A stretch of 64,000 nucleotides of DNA from Microlunatus phosphovorus NM-1 (GTDB lineage: Bacteria; Actinomycetota; Actinomycetes; Propionibacteriales; Propionibacteriaceae), in NCBI RefSeq assembly GCF_000270245.1, contig NC_015635.1, positions 558,001-622,000 of the forward strand. The letters are read 5' to 3'. Below the pieces are notes generated by a model. That model was given only the letters and a program-made list of their open reading frames with translations. It ran no database searches and was not told the origin of the DNA. Of this stretch, positions 16,647-24,676 are shown one piece after another. The translations under genes were made by a program, and so were the position numbers. Position 1 is the first letter of the stretch. Each line of letters starts with the position of its first letter.

Positions 16647-17091
16647 ATGCACGTGCTGCCGCCGCGACCGGCGCTGAAAGCTGCAGCGATCGCGCTGGCA
16701 CCGGTGATCGTGATCACCGCGGTCCTCGGCCTGCAGGCGCCACCGACTCCGGCGGAACCGCGCATCGCACTGCGGCACGCAGTGGCTACCGCGGTGTCGT
16801 GCGGGGTGGCTCTGGGGATCGCGTTGGCGTTCCAGATCGACCACGGATACTGGCTGGTGGTCACCCTCGCCCTGGTGCTGCGACCGGTCCGGCACGAGAC
16901 CGTACCGACCGCGCGAGCGCGCGTCACCGGGACCCTGGTCGGCGTCGTGATCTCGGTCGCTCTTCGGCCTGCTCCGGTTGGTGCTCACCGTGATCGGTGC
17001 CCTGGTCGCTGCCTTGCTCGCCGCCCTGCTGTATCGGGCCGATGCGCCGGCGGCTCCTGGTGGTGGGGAATCGTCGCCGGTCGAGTCCTGA
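16647..17091 (+). pseudogene. FUSC-like membrane protein gene with a frameshift
   Basis: From ATG 16647 the frame gives hydrophobic segments LKAAAIALAPVIVITAVLG and LRHAVATAVSCGVALGIALA, then HGYWLVVTLALVLRP and ARARVTGTLVGVVIS. This is the pattern of the fusaric-acid-resistance-like (FUSC_2) membrane family. Near 16955 the meaning switches to the +1 frame, where SLFGLLRLVLTVIGALVAAL and a short tail ending at TGA 17091 complete a last helix. In the original frame the following sequence is Arg-rich nonsense. Either a one-base indel has inactivated the gene or the base call is wrong. Even when repaired it is only about 148 residues, about one FUSC_2 domain. Confidence 0.6.
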
Positions 17092-17096
17092 GTGGA

Positions 17097-17399
17097 TCAG
17101 TTGTCGGGGTCGAGATCGGCGAGCAACTGCCGAAGCCGATCGTTGTCCGCGCGCAACTCGAAGACCATGGCGATGCCTACCAGATTGAGGCCGCGCTGCA
17201 GCAGCACCTGGACCTCGGCCAGCCGCTCGATGTCGTCTTGGCTGTAGAGGCGGGTTCCGCCCCCGGTGCGGTGCGGATCGATCAGACCGGCCCGTTCGTA
17301 CGCCCGGAGGTTCTGCACGCCGGTGCCGACCAAGCCGGCGGCGACCGTGATGCCATAGACGGCCAGCTGGCGGTCGTGTAGCTCCGGATCCTCGCTCAC
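17097..17399 (-). CDS. MerR family regulator, HspR-like
   Basis: The 100-residue protein contains the MerR winged helix: AVYGITVAAGLVGTGVQNLRAYERAGLIDPHRTGGGTRLYSQDDIERLAEVQVLLQ. The GLNLVGIAMVFELRADNDRLRQLLADL helix that follows aligns with the HspR heat-shock repressor rather than with metal-sensing MerR proteins. HspR represses chaperone genes and is relieved by heat through DnaK. The gene is divergent from hsp20, with both promoters in the 113-base spacer, so repression of hsp20 and itself is the likely role. No canonical HAIR sequence is found; see the site at 17423-17471. Confidence 0.82.
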   Translation of the reverse strand: MSEDPELHDRQLAVYGITVAAGLVGTGVQNLRAYERAGLIDPHRTGGGTRLYSQDDIERLAEVQVLLQRGLNLVGIAMVFELRADNDRLRQLLADLDPDN

Positions 17400-17422
17400 C
17401 TGGTCATCCTTCCATTTCAGTC

Positions 17423-17471
17423 TTGACCTGTCATGATCGGAGTGCTAGATAATCTATATCAGTCAATATAG
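17423..17471 (+). promoter_or_regulatory. hsp20 promoter with adjacent inverted repeat
   Basis: TTGACC (17423-17428) and TAGATA (17446-17451) are separated by 17 bases, a good sigma-70-type promoter reading toward hsp20. Just downstream CTATAT (17454-17459) and ATATAG (17466-17471) form a perfect inverted repeat around CAGTCA, where a bound repressor would block initiation. The obvious candidate is the divergent HspR-like protein. Confidence 0.6.
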
Positions 17472-17512
17472 TTTATTGATGGCATAGGCCATCGACACGA
17501 AGGAGGTATCCG

Positions 17513-17935
17513 ATGGCGCTCCTGCGCTCTGATCCGTTCCGCGACTTCGACCGGCTCACTCAGCAGATCTTCGGCACGGCTGCCAGGCCGGCCTTCATGC
17601 CGATGGACGCGTGGCGCGAGGGAGAGAGGTTCATCGTCGAGTTCGACCTTCCCGGGGTCGACACCGACTCGATCGATCTGGATGTCGAACGCAACGTCCT
17701 CACCGTCCGGGCCGAGCGCCCGATGCGTGAGAGCACCGGCGAACTGCTCTCCAACGAGCGGTCGCGAGGAGTGTTCAGCCGCCAGCTGATCTTGGGCGAC
17801 AACCTCGACCTCGACAAGATCACGGCGAGCTACCGCGACGGGGTGCTCCGCCTGGAGATCCCGGTCGCGGAACGGGCGAAGCCGCGCAAGATCCAGATCG
17901 CCACGGCAGAAGAACAACAGTCGATCACAGTCTGA
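17513..17935 (+). CDS. Small heat shock protein Hsp20 family
   Basis: The ATG follows GAAGGAGGT. The 140-residue protein has a short N-terminal arm ([17 protein letters not shown]) and an alpha-crystallin domain spanning residues about 35-130 ([65 protein letters not shown]). The A-x-x-x-n-GVL motif appears as [11 protein letters not shown]. Such ATP-independent chaperones hold unfolding proteins during heat stress. Its promoter and operator are visible upstream and an imperfect terminator lies after the stop. Confidence 0.94.
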   Translation: MALLRSDPFRDFDRLTQQIFGTAARPAFMPMDAWREGERFIVEFDLPGVDTDSIDLDVERNVLTVRAERPMRESTGELLSNERSRGVFSRQLILGDNLDLDKITASYRDGVLRLEIPVAERAKPRKIQIATAEEQQSITV

Positions 17936-17972
17936 GTAGGCGGGCAGCCGCCGACGTCGAGGAGGAGCGGAT

Positions 17973-17997
17973 ACCGGCCGAAAGCGCCGCGGTTTTA
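17973..17997 (+). terminator. Imperfect hairpin with T-tract after hsp20
   Basis: ACCGGC (17973-17978) can pair with GCCGCGGT (17986-17993) if two bases bulge, and TTTTA follows. It lies about 40 bases after the hsp20 stop and before the formate dehydrogenase gene. A weak call. Confidence 0.35.
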
Positions 17998-18060
17998 GGT
18001 GTATCTGCTCCTTCTCGATGACTGGTCCCTGGCCACGAGGACCGGTTGTAGCATCGGGCC

Positions 18061-21000
18061 ATGGCGTGGAGTCCGTTGGAGTGGCCGGTCCTCCGGCAGT
18101 TCCGCTCCGGCGACGTCTTTGGTCGCGGACCCGCGGTGACCTCGGCCACCACGCGCCGCACCACTCCGCGCACCCGGACCGCGGACCGGGTCGTGCAAAG
18201 TGTGTGCCCCTTCTGCGCGGTTGGATGCGGCCAGAAGATCTATGTCAAGGACGAGCGGGTTGTCCAGATCGAGGGTGATCCCGACTCGCCGATCTCCCGC
18301 GGCCGGCTCTGCCCGAAGGGATCCTCCAGCGAGCAGTTGGTCAACAACCCGCTCCGACAGACCAAGATCCGCTACCGGGCGCCGTACGCGACGGAGTGGC
18401 AAGACCTGGAACTGGACACCGCGATCGACATGATCGCCGACCGGTTCGTCGAGTCGCGCCACCGGGGTTGGCAGGACTGCGATGAGCACGGGCGGCCGCT
18501 GCGTCGGACCATGGCCATCGCGTCGCTTGGCGGCGCGACGCTGGACAACGAAGAGAACTACCTGATCAAGAAGCTGTTCACCGCTGCCGGAGCGATCCAG
18601 ATCGAGAACCAGGCCCGCATTTGACACTCCGCCACGGTTCCCAGTTTGGGAGCCACGTACGGGCGCGGTGGTGCCACCCAGCCCCTGCAGGACATGGCCA
18701 ATGCTGATTGCATCGTGCTGATGGGCGGCAACATGGCGGAGGCACACCCGGTGGGCTTCCAATGGGTGTCCGAGGCGATAACCCGAGGTGCCCGGGTCAT
18801 CCACATCGACCCGCGGTTCACCCGGACCTCGGCGGTCGCAAACAAGCACGTACCGATCCGGGCCGGCTCCGACGTCGTGCTGCTCGGTGCGCTGATCAAC
18901 CACATGATCAGCAACGAGCTCTACTTCCGGGACTACGTGGTCGCCTACACGAACGCGGCGACGTTGATCAACGAGGACTATCGCGACACCGAGGACCTCG
19001 GCGGACTGTTCTCCGGCTTCGATCCCACGACCGGTCACTACGACCCGTCGACATGGTCGTACGCGGATCCAGGCGGTGGTTCGGTAGGCACCGCGGGCGG
19101 TGACGAGCACGGGGCGAGCGCGTCGGACCGGGCTGCGGGAGAGGAGCACGGTTCGGGCGGCCCGCCGCTGGAACATGCCGAGGTGGTGCGCGACGAGACC
19201 CTGCAGGATCCACGGACGGTGTTCCAGATCCTCAAGCGGCACTTCTCCCGCTACACCCCGGAGATGGTGCGCGACATGTGCGGCATCAGCATCGCCGATT
19301 TCGAGTATGTCGCCCGATCGATCGCGGACAACTCCGGGCGGGAGCGGACGACCTGCTTCGGGTACGCGACCGGCTGGACCCAGCACACGCTGGGCGCCCA
19401 GTTCATCCGCACGGCGGCCATCCTGCAACTGTTGATGGGCAACGTCGGTCGGCCGGGCAGCGGAGTGATGGCCTTGCGCGGACATGCCAGCATCCAGGGC
19501 TCGACCGACATCCCGACCTTGTTCAACCTGCTGCCGGGCTATCTGCCGATGCCCACGGTGGGCAAGCACGACACGTACGACGACTACGTCGCCTCGATCG
19601 GCTCCAAGCAGCAGAAGGGCTACTGGGCATACGCGGAGACCTACGTGGTCAACCTGCTCAAGGCCTGGTTCGGCGAGGCCGCGACCGCGGAGAACAACTG
19701 GGCCTACGACTATCTGCCGCGGCTGAGTGGGCCGCACGGCACCTACCAGACCGCCATCGCGATGCTCGCCGACCAGGTGGAGGGCTATTTCATCCTCGGC
19801 CAGAACCCGGCGGTCGGCTCGGCCAACGGGCGCCAGCAACGGCTGGCGATGTCCCACCTGAAGTGGCTGGTCGTCCGCGACCTCAACATGATCGAGTCGG
19901 CGACCTGGTGGAAGGAGGGGCCGGAGATCGCCTCCGGTGAGCTGTCGACCACCGAGATCGGCACCGAGGTCTTCTTCCTGCCGGCCGCCACCCACGCCGA
20001 GAAGGCGGGCTCCTTCACCCAGACCCAACGGATGGTTCAGTGGCGCCACCAAGCGCTGCATCCGCCGGGCCAGGCGCAGAGCGACCTCGACTTCTTCCAT
20101 GCGCTGGGCGAACGGATCCGGGCGCGGCTGGCCGATTCCACCGACGAGCGCGATCGGCCGCTGCTGGAGATGACCTGGGGCTATCCACCCGACGAGCACG
20201 GCAACCCCGATCCGGAAGCGGTGCTGAACGAGATCAACGGCTTCTATGTCTCCGGGCCCGATGCCGGCAAGCCCTTGTCCAGTTACACCGAGATGCGAGC
20301 CGATGGGTCGACGGCAGGCGGCTGCTGGATCTACACCGGGGTGTATGCCGAGGGGATCAACCAGGCGGCTCGGCGGCAGGAACGTGGCGGCCCCAGCGGG
20401 ACGCAGTGGGGCTGGGTCTGGCCGGCCGATCGGCGGATCATCTACAACCGCGCTTCGGCCGATCCCGACGGCAAGCCGTGGAGCGAACGCAAGAAGTACC
20501 TGTGGTGGGACGAGCAAGCGGGGCGGTGGACGGGACCGGATGTGCCGGACTTCCCGATCGACAGAGCGCCGCATGCCCGGCCCGATCCCGCGCTCGGTGG
20601 AGCCGAGGCGCTGGCCGGCGACGACCCGTTCATCATGCAGTCCGACGGCAAGGGCTGGCTGTTCGCGCCTCGTGGCCTGGTCGACGGTCCGCTGCCGGCG
20701 CACTATGAGCCGCAGGAGTCACCGGTGGCCAATGCCCTGTATCCGCAGCAGCAGGCACCGGCCCGGGTGTTGTTCGCCCGCCAGGACAACCTCGGCGCAC
20801 CCAGCGCAGGCGATCCGGGGGTGGACGTCTATCCGTACGTGTTCACGACCTATCGGTTGACCGAGCATCACACCGCCGGCGGGATGAGCCGCTGGTCGCC
20901 GTTCCTGGCCGAGCTGCAGCCGGAGATGTTCTGCGAGGTCTCCCCGGAACTGGCCGCCGAGCGGGGGCTGACCAACGGTGGCTGGGCGACGATCATCTCG

Positions 21001-21390
21001 CCGCGGTCCGCGATCGAGGCCCGGGTGCTGGTGACCGACCGGGTGCGGACACTCACGATCAACGGTCGCGAGGTCCAGCAGGTCGGGCTGCCGTACCACT
21101 GGGGGGTCGGCAGTGACGCCGTGGTCAGCGGAGACGCGGCCAACGACCTGCTCGGGGTGTCCCTGGATCCCAACACTCAGATCCAGGAGTCCAAGGTTGC
21201 CTCGTGCGACGTGGTCGCCGGGCGCCGGCCGCAGGGTGAGGCATTGTTGCGGTTGGTGCGGGAGTATCAACAGCGGGCCGGTGCGACGGTTCAGACCGAC
21301 CAGGCGCGGGTCACCGATCCGTCGCGTGAGATCGTCGATCCGCCGGTGAGCGGCGACGATGAGGGTAAGGGCGGTTCGATCAGATGGTGA
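18061..21390 (+). CDS. fdhA: Formate dehydrogenase catalytic subunit, selenoprotein (Sec188)
   Basis: The gene reads through an in-frame TGA at 18622-18624, giving 1109 residues with selenocysteine at 188. The context is IENQARI-U-HSATVP, exactly the Sec site of FdnG/FdhF-type enzymes. A stem-loop follows at 18636-18654 and the full Sec machinery lies 10 kb downstream. The N-terminal 4Fe-4S cluster is bound by C49, C52, C56 and C84 (CPFCAVGCGQ, RGRLCPKG). The rest is the molybdopterin (bis-MGD) oxidoreductase fold, with AEAHPVGFQWV, HIDPRFTRTSAV, GYATGWTQHTLG and a C-terminal dinucleotide-binding domain. It oxidises formate and passes electrons to the iron-sulfur subunit. No Tat signal is evident. 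A TTG inside the loop is not a start. Confidence 0.93.
18622..18654 (+). promoter_or_regulatory. Sec codon and bacterial SECIS-like stem-loop
   Basis: The TGA at 18622-18624 is followed 11 bases later by a 7-bp stem, GGTTCCC (18636-18642) with GGGAGCC (18648-18654), one G-T pair, closing the loop AGTTT. Bacterial SECIS elements sit in the coding sequence just after the Sec codon and present a GU-containing apical loop to SelB; the spacing and GU loop fit. This directs Sec insertion rather than termination. Confidence 0.8.
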
Positions 21391-21421
21391 CGGGCCAGAT
21401 CGTGACGGGGAGGAGCGGCTG

Positions 21422-22474
21422 ATGGGACAGTTGTCCGGGCCGACCGACCCGAGTGCCGACGCTCACTGGCAGATTCACCAGCCGCGCAAGGGCTTCTTCA
21501 CCGACACCTCGATCTGCATCGGGTGCAAGGCGTGCGAGGTCGCGTGCAAGGAGTGGAACCAGAACCCGCGTGACGGCGACCTCGAACTGACCGGGATGTC
21601 GTACGACAACACCGTCGCGCTGGGTGCCAGCACCTGGCGGCACGTCGCCTTCGTGGAGCAAGGTCGTGAGCGGATCGTCGAGGCGCGCGAGTCCGGCCGG
21701 GCGCTGGTCAGCCTGGGGATGCCGTCGATGGGCCCGCCGCGCGCGGCGGGCGCTGGGGTGGGCACCGCGACGCTCGAGCCCCCGGTGATCGACCTCCGGG
21801 GACGCGACTTGTCCGGGACGGACACCACGCCACCGGACACGCCCGAGTTCCGCTGGCTGATGGCCTCCGACGTGTGCAAGCACTGCACCCATGCCGGCTG
21901 CCTGGATGTCTGTCCGACCGGTGCCCTGTTCCGCACGGAGTTCGGCACCGTCGTGATCCAGCCGGATGTCTGCAACGGCTGCGGCACCTGCGTCGCCGGC
22001 TGTCCCTTCGGGGTGGTCGAGCGGCGCAGCGACGGCACCGCGGCGCCGACGTACCGGGAAGGGCAGCGCAAGGGTGAGCAGCCGCCGGTGCCCAAGCGGG
22101 GGGTCGCACAGAAGTGCACGCTCTGCTACGACCGGCTGATCGACGGCGAGACCCCGGCCTGCGCGCAGACCTGCCCGACCACCTCGATCAAGTTCGGCGA
22201 CCACGACGACCTGGTGGACATGGCGCGCGAACGGGTGGCCGAGCTGCACGCCCAGGGTCTGACCGAGGCGCGGCTCTATGGTGCGAACGAGCTCGACGGC
22301 GTCGGCGGCACGGGGGCGGTCTTCCTGCTGCTGGATGAGCCGGAGGTGTATGGACTGCCGCCGGATCCGCGGGTCTGCACGGCCGATCTGATGACCATGT
22401 ACAAACGGGCCGGGATTGCGATGGCGGGCATGGTCGCGGCCGCGGCGGTCGCGTTCCTGACCGGACGGCGATGA
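21422..22474 (+). CDS. Formate dehydrogenase iron-sulfur subunit
   Basis: With ATG 21422 (GGGAGGAG upstream) the protein has 350 residues. It carries CIGCKACEVACKEW near residue 33, CKHCTHAGCLDVCPTGAL, CNGCGTCVAGCPFGV and CTLCYDRLIDGETPACAQTCPT, giving sixteen cysteines for four 4Fe-4S clusters, as in FdnH/HybA-type subunits. A C-terminal hydrophobic helix (GIAMAGMVAAAAVAFL) anchors it. It relays electrons from the selenoprotein to the NrfD-type anchor. The gene starts 31 bases after fdhA; no Tat signal is evident. Confidence 0.92.
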   Translation: MGQLSGPTDPSADAHWQIHQPRKGFFTDTSICIGCKACEVACKEWNQNPRDGDLELTGMSYDNTVALGASTWRHVAFVEQGRERIVEARESGRALVSLGMPSMGPPRAAGAGVGTATLEPPVIDLRGRDLSGTDTTPPDTPEFRWLMASDVCKHCTHAGCLDVCPTGALFRTEFGTVVIQPDVCNGCGTCVAGCPFGVVERRSDGTAAPTYREGQRKGEQPPVPKRGVAQKCTLCYDRLIDGETPACAQTCPTTSIKFGDHDDLVDMARERVAELHAQGLTEARLYGANELDGVGGTGAVFLLLDEPEVYGLPPDPRVCTADLMTMYKRAGIAMAGMVAAAAVAFLTGRR

Positions 22475-22505
22475 CGCCGGTGCGGCCAGCGACGACGGGA
22501 CGGCC

Positions 22506-23615
22506 ATGACGCAGTCGGAGTTCGACGAGGTTCGGCCGCCCGAGCCGCCGCGTCGGCGCCGCCGCGGCGATCGTCCGGGCGGGCGCCGTTCGGGTCGCCG
22601 GGGCGGCTCGGGTGCCGGCGGTGATGGCGCCCGCGAGATGTTCATGGTGCCGGAGGCGGAGTTCACCTCCTACTACGACAAGCCGATCGTCAAACCGCCG
22701 CCATGGGGGCACGAGGTCGCGGCGTACTTGTTCCTCGGCGGCGTCGCCGGCGGGTCGGGGCTGCTGGCTGCCGGTGCCCAGCTCACCGGCAGGCCGAAGC
22801 TGCGGCGCAACGCGCGACTTGGCGGCATGGCGTCGGTGTGTCTGGGCGGAGCGGCGCTGGTGGCCGACCTCGGCCGGCCCGATCGCTTCTACAACATGCT
22901 GCGGACGTTCAAGGTCACCTCGCCGATGAGCGTCGGCTCCTGGATCTTGAGCGCGTTCGCGGGCGGACTGTTCGTCGCCGGCGCCTCCGAGATCGATCGG
23001 ATGCTGAAGAACCGCCTGCCGCTCGGGCCCTTGCGGCAGGTGCTGCGGTTCGTGGAGGGGCCGGCCGGGCTCGCGGCTGCTGTGTTCGCGGCCCCGTTGG
23101 CCGGCTACACCGCGGTGCTGCTGGCCGACACGGCCAACCCGACCTGGAACGCCACCCACCGGGATCTGCCGTTCGTCTTCGTCAGCTCGGCGAGCCTGGC
23201 CGCCAGTGGGCTGGCGATGGTCACCACACCGGTCGCCGAGACCGGGCCGGCGCGGGTGCTGGCCGTGCTCGGAGTGGCTGGCGACATCACCGCGATGAAG
23301 CTGATGGAGCGCCGGATGGACCCGGTCGCGGCCGAGCCGCTGCACCACGGTCAGGCTGGGACGCTGCTGCGGTGGAGTGAGCGGCTGGCCGTGGCTGGTG
23401 GTTTGGGGGCATTGCTGGGCGGGCGCCATCGAGCGGTTGCGGCCCTGTCGGGGTTGGCGCTGCTGTCGGCCTCGGCGCTGACCCGATTCGGGGTGTTCGA
23501 GGCGGGCATCCACGCCGCCAAGGATCCCCGCTACACCGTCGAGCCGCAGAAGCGCCGCCTGGCCGCCCGCCGCGCCGCCGGCATCACCGACGACTCGATC
23601 ACCACCGCCGGTTGA
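22506..23615 (+). CDS. NrfD/PsrC-type membrane subunit of formate dehydrogenase
   Basis: The 369-residue protein has a polar Arg/Gly-rich N-terminus (RRRRRGDRPGGRRSGRRGG), then the conserved FTSYYDKPIVKPPPWGHEVAAYLFLGGVAGGSGLLAAGAQ segment and about eight transmembrane helices. The PWGHE-x-x-x-Y-x-FLGG-x-AGG pattern is typical of NrfD polysulfide-reductase-like subunits, which link periplasmic or cytoplasmic redox subunits to the quinone pool. It completes the formate-to-quinone complex with the two genes upstream. The Arg-rich tail is unusual. Its 3' end has a decayed duplicate at 24541-24620. Confidence 0.9.
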   Translation: MTQSEFDEVRPPEPPRRRRRGDRPGGRRSGRRGGSGAGGDGAREMFMVPEAEFTSYYDKPIVKPPPWGHEVAAYLFLGGVAGGSGLLAAGAQLTGRPKLRRNARLGGMASVCLGGAALVADLGRPDRFYNMLRTFKVTSPMSVGSWILSAFAGGLFVAGASEIDRMLKNRLPLGPLRQVLRFVEGPAGLAAAVFAAPLAGYTAVLLADTANPTWNATHRDLPFVFVSSASLAASGLAMVTTPVAETGPARVLAVLGVAGDITAMKLMERRMDPVAAEPLHHGQAGTLLRWSERLAVAGGLGALLGGRHRAVAALSGLALLSASALTRFGVFEAGIHAAKDPRYTVEPQKRRLAARRAAGITDDSITTAG

Positions 23616-23631
23616 GTCAGAGCTCGCCGAT

Positions 23632-23736
23632 CTGAGTTAGTTCATGACGGGAATTTGACTCTCAATCGAGCCTTCTCGGCGTGTCGCGGCGCGTCAGCCC
23701 GAATGAAAGGCAGATTCCCATCATGAACTAACTCAG
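23632..23736. repeat. Dispersed repeat, copy 1, ended by inverted arms
   Basis: A 105-base element starts CTGAGTTAGTTCATGACGGG and ends with the near-complement; the 26-base arms (23632-23657 and 23711-23736) match at 24 positions. The interior includes ACTCTCAATCGAG and CGGCGTGTCGC, which recur at 31527-31610 in the same orientation. The size and terminal inverted repeats suggest a MITE-like element or a recombination site. It lies 16 bases after the nrfD-type gene. Confidence 0.75.
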
Positions 23737-23811
23737 GTGGGCATGTGTGGCGCCCCTGGCTCCGGCGCGAGTGGTCCCTGTCGCTGATAGCGGAATTGAT
23801 AGCATGAGTTC

Positions 23812-24081
23812 ATGTCGAATGTGCTCGTTCGTGACGTTTCGCCCGATGACTTGGAGCTGATTCGGTCGGCGGCGGCGGATCAGGGTGCTTCGTTGCAGAG
23901 CTACTTGCGGGACACCATTCACGCCCAGGCGGTGTATTTGCGGCGGCAGGCGGCGATCGCCCAGGCCGAGGCCCGGCTGGCCGGACGGTCGAAGGTGCCC
24001 GAGAGCGAACGAGCCGCGGTGCTGGATCTGGTTGAGCAAGCCCACCAGGACCGAGCCGAGCACCTGGGCACGCGGTTTTGA
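23812..24081 (+). CDS. Antitoxin, FitA/VapB-like ribbon-helix-helix
   Basis: The 89-residue protein starts MSNVLVRDVSPDDLELIRSAAADQGASLQSYLRDTI, a ribbon-helix-helix DNA-binding module with the first strand NVLVRDV. A long helix follows (AAIAQAEARLAGRSK), then an acidic tail that would bind the toxin. It ends three bases before the PIN-domain gene. TA antitoxins of this class repress their own operon; two TGATAGC half-sites at 23783-23789 and 23796-23802 could be the operator. Confidence 0.85.
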   Translation: MSNVLVRDVSPDDLELIRSAAADQGASLQSYLRDTIHAQAVYLRRQAAIAQAEARLAGRSKVPESERAAVLDLVEQAHQDRAEHLGTRF

Positions 24082-24084
24082 CCG

Positions 24085-24513
24085 GTGATCGTCGACGCCG
24101 CGCTGGTCATCGACGCGGTCGCCGATCCCGGGCGCCGTGGCCAGGCCGCTCGGGCCGCCTTGAAGTCAGTGCCTGCTGCGGAGGTGCTCCGAACGCCGGG
24201 GCACTTCGCCTTCGAGGTGATGTCTGGTCTCCGCTCGGCGGTGAACCGGCCGCATCATCCGCTCCAGCCGGCCGACTTGCCCGCCGCGCTCCAGGCGGCC
24301 GCCGGGCTTGGAATCATCATTGAAGGGACGCCGTGGCCTGACGTCGAGCGGGCCTGGGCGCTCGCGCAGGGGTCTCTGCGTTATGCGGACGCGATCTACG
24401 TGGCCGCCGGAGAGCGGCACCAGAGCGCGCTGCTGACTGCGAACGGCCAGATCGAGAAGTCTGGCGCGGTCATCCACTGCGAGGTCATCACGATCTCCCC
24501 GCCGGTTCCCTGA
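24085..24513 (+). CDS. PIN-domain toxin, VapC/FitB-like
   Basis: A GTG start at 24085 gives 142 residues. PIN motifs are IVDAALVIDAV with the first acidic residue (Asp4), FAFEVMSGLR with the second (Glu), and YADAIYVAAGERH with the third (Asp). At the fourth place most VapC proteins have TAD; here it reads LLTANGQIEKSG, so the last acidic residue is Asn. VapC toxins cleave tRNA or rRNA; whether this one is active with the altered site is unclear. It is coupled to the antitoxin gene. Confidence 0.83.
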   Translation: MIVDAALVIDAVADPGRRGQAARAALKSVPAAEVLRTPGHFAFEVMSGLRSAVNRPHHPLQPADLPAALQAAAGLGIIIEGTPWPDVERAWALAQGSLRYADAIYVAAGERHQSALLTANGQIEKSGAVIHCEVITISPPVP

Positions 24514-24540
24514 CCAGGGCTCGCGGCGAGCGCCCGTAGC

Positions 24541-24620
24541 TCAAGGACCCCGCCATACGGCCGAACCACAAGCGCCGCTTGGCCGCTGGCGTCACCGGCG
24601 ACTCACCGTCGCCGGCTGAG
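24541..24620 (+). pseudogene. Decayed duplicate of the nrfD-type gene 3' end
   Basis: Just after the toxin gene the sequence again reads like the end of the membrane subunit. AAGGACCCCGCCATACGGCC here matches AAGGATCCCCGCTACACCG at 23520, and CACAAGCGCCGCTTGGCCGC matches CAGAAGCGCCGCCTGGCCGC at 23548, with gaps. It continues to a shared GCCGGCTGAG / GCCGGTTGAG stop region. The TA pair is therefore flanked by the true and a degenerate copy of the same gene end, as left by an insertion or duplication event. Confidence 0.65.
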
Positions 24621-24676
24621 TTGAGCGCAACCACGACACAACAAATCTGCAACGTTGATGTCCGACCTTGGTCGGT

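Noticed and set aside
18646-18648. TTG start of a separate formate dehydrogenase fragment
   Set aside because: It lies within the SECIS loop; the protein is one chain with Sec at 188, not two genes or a pseudogene.
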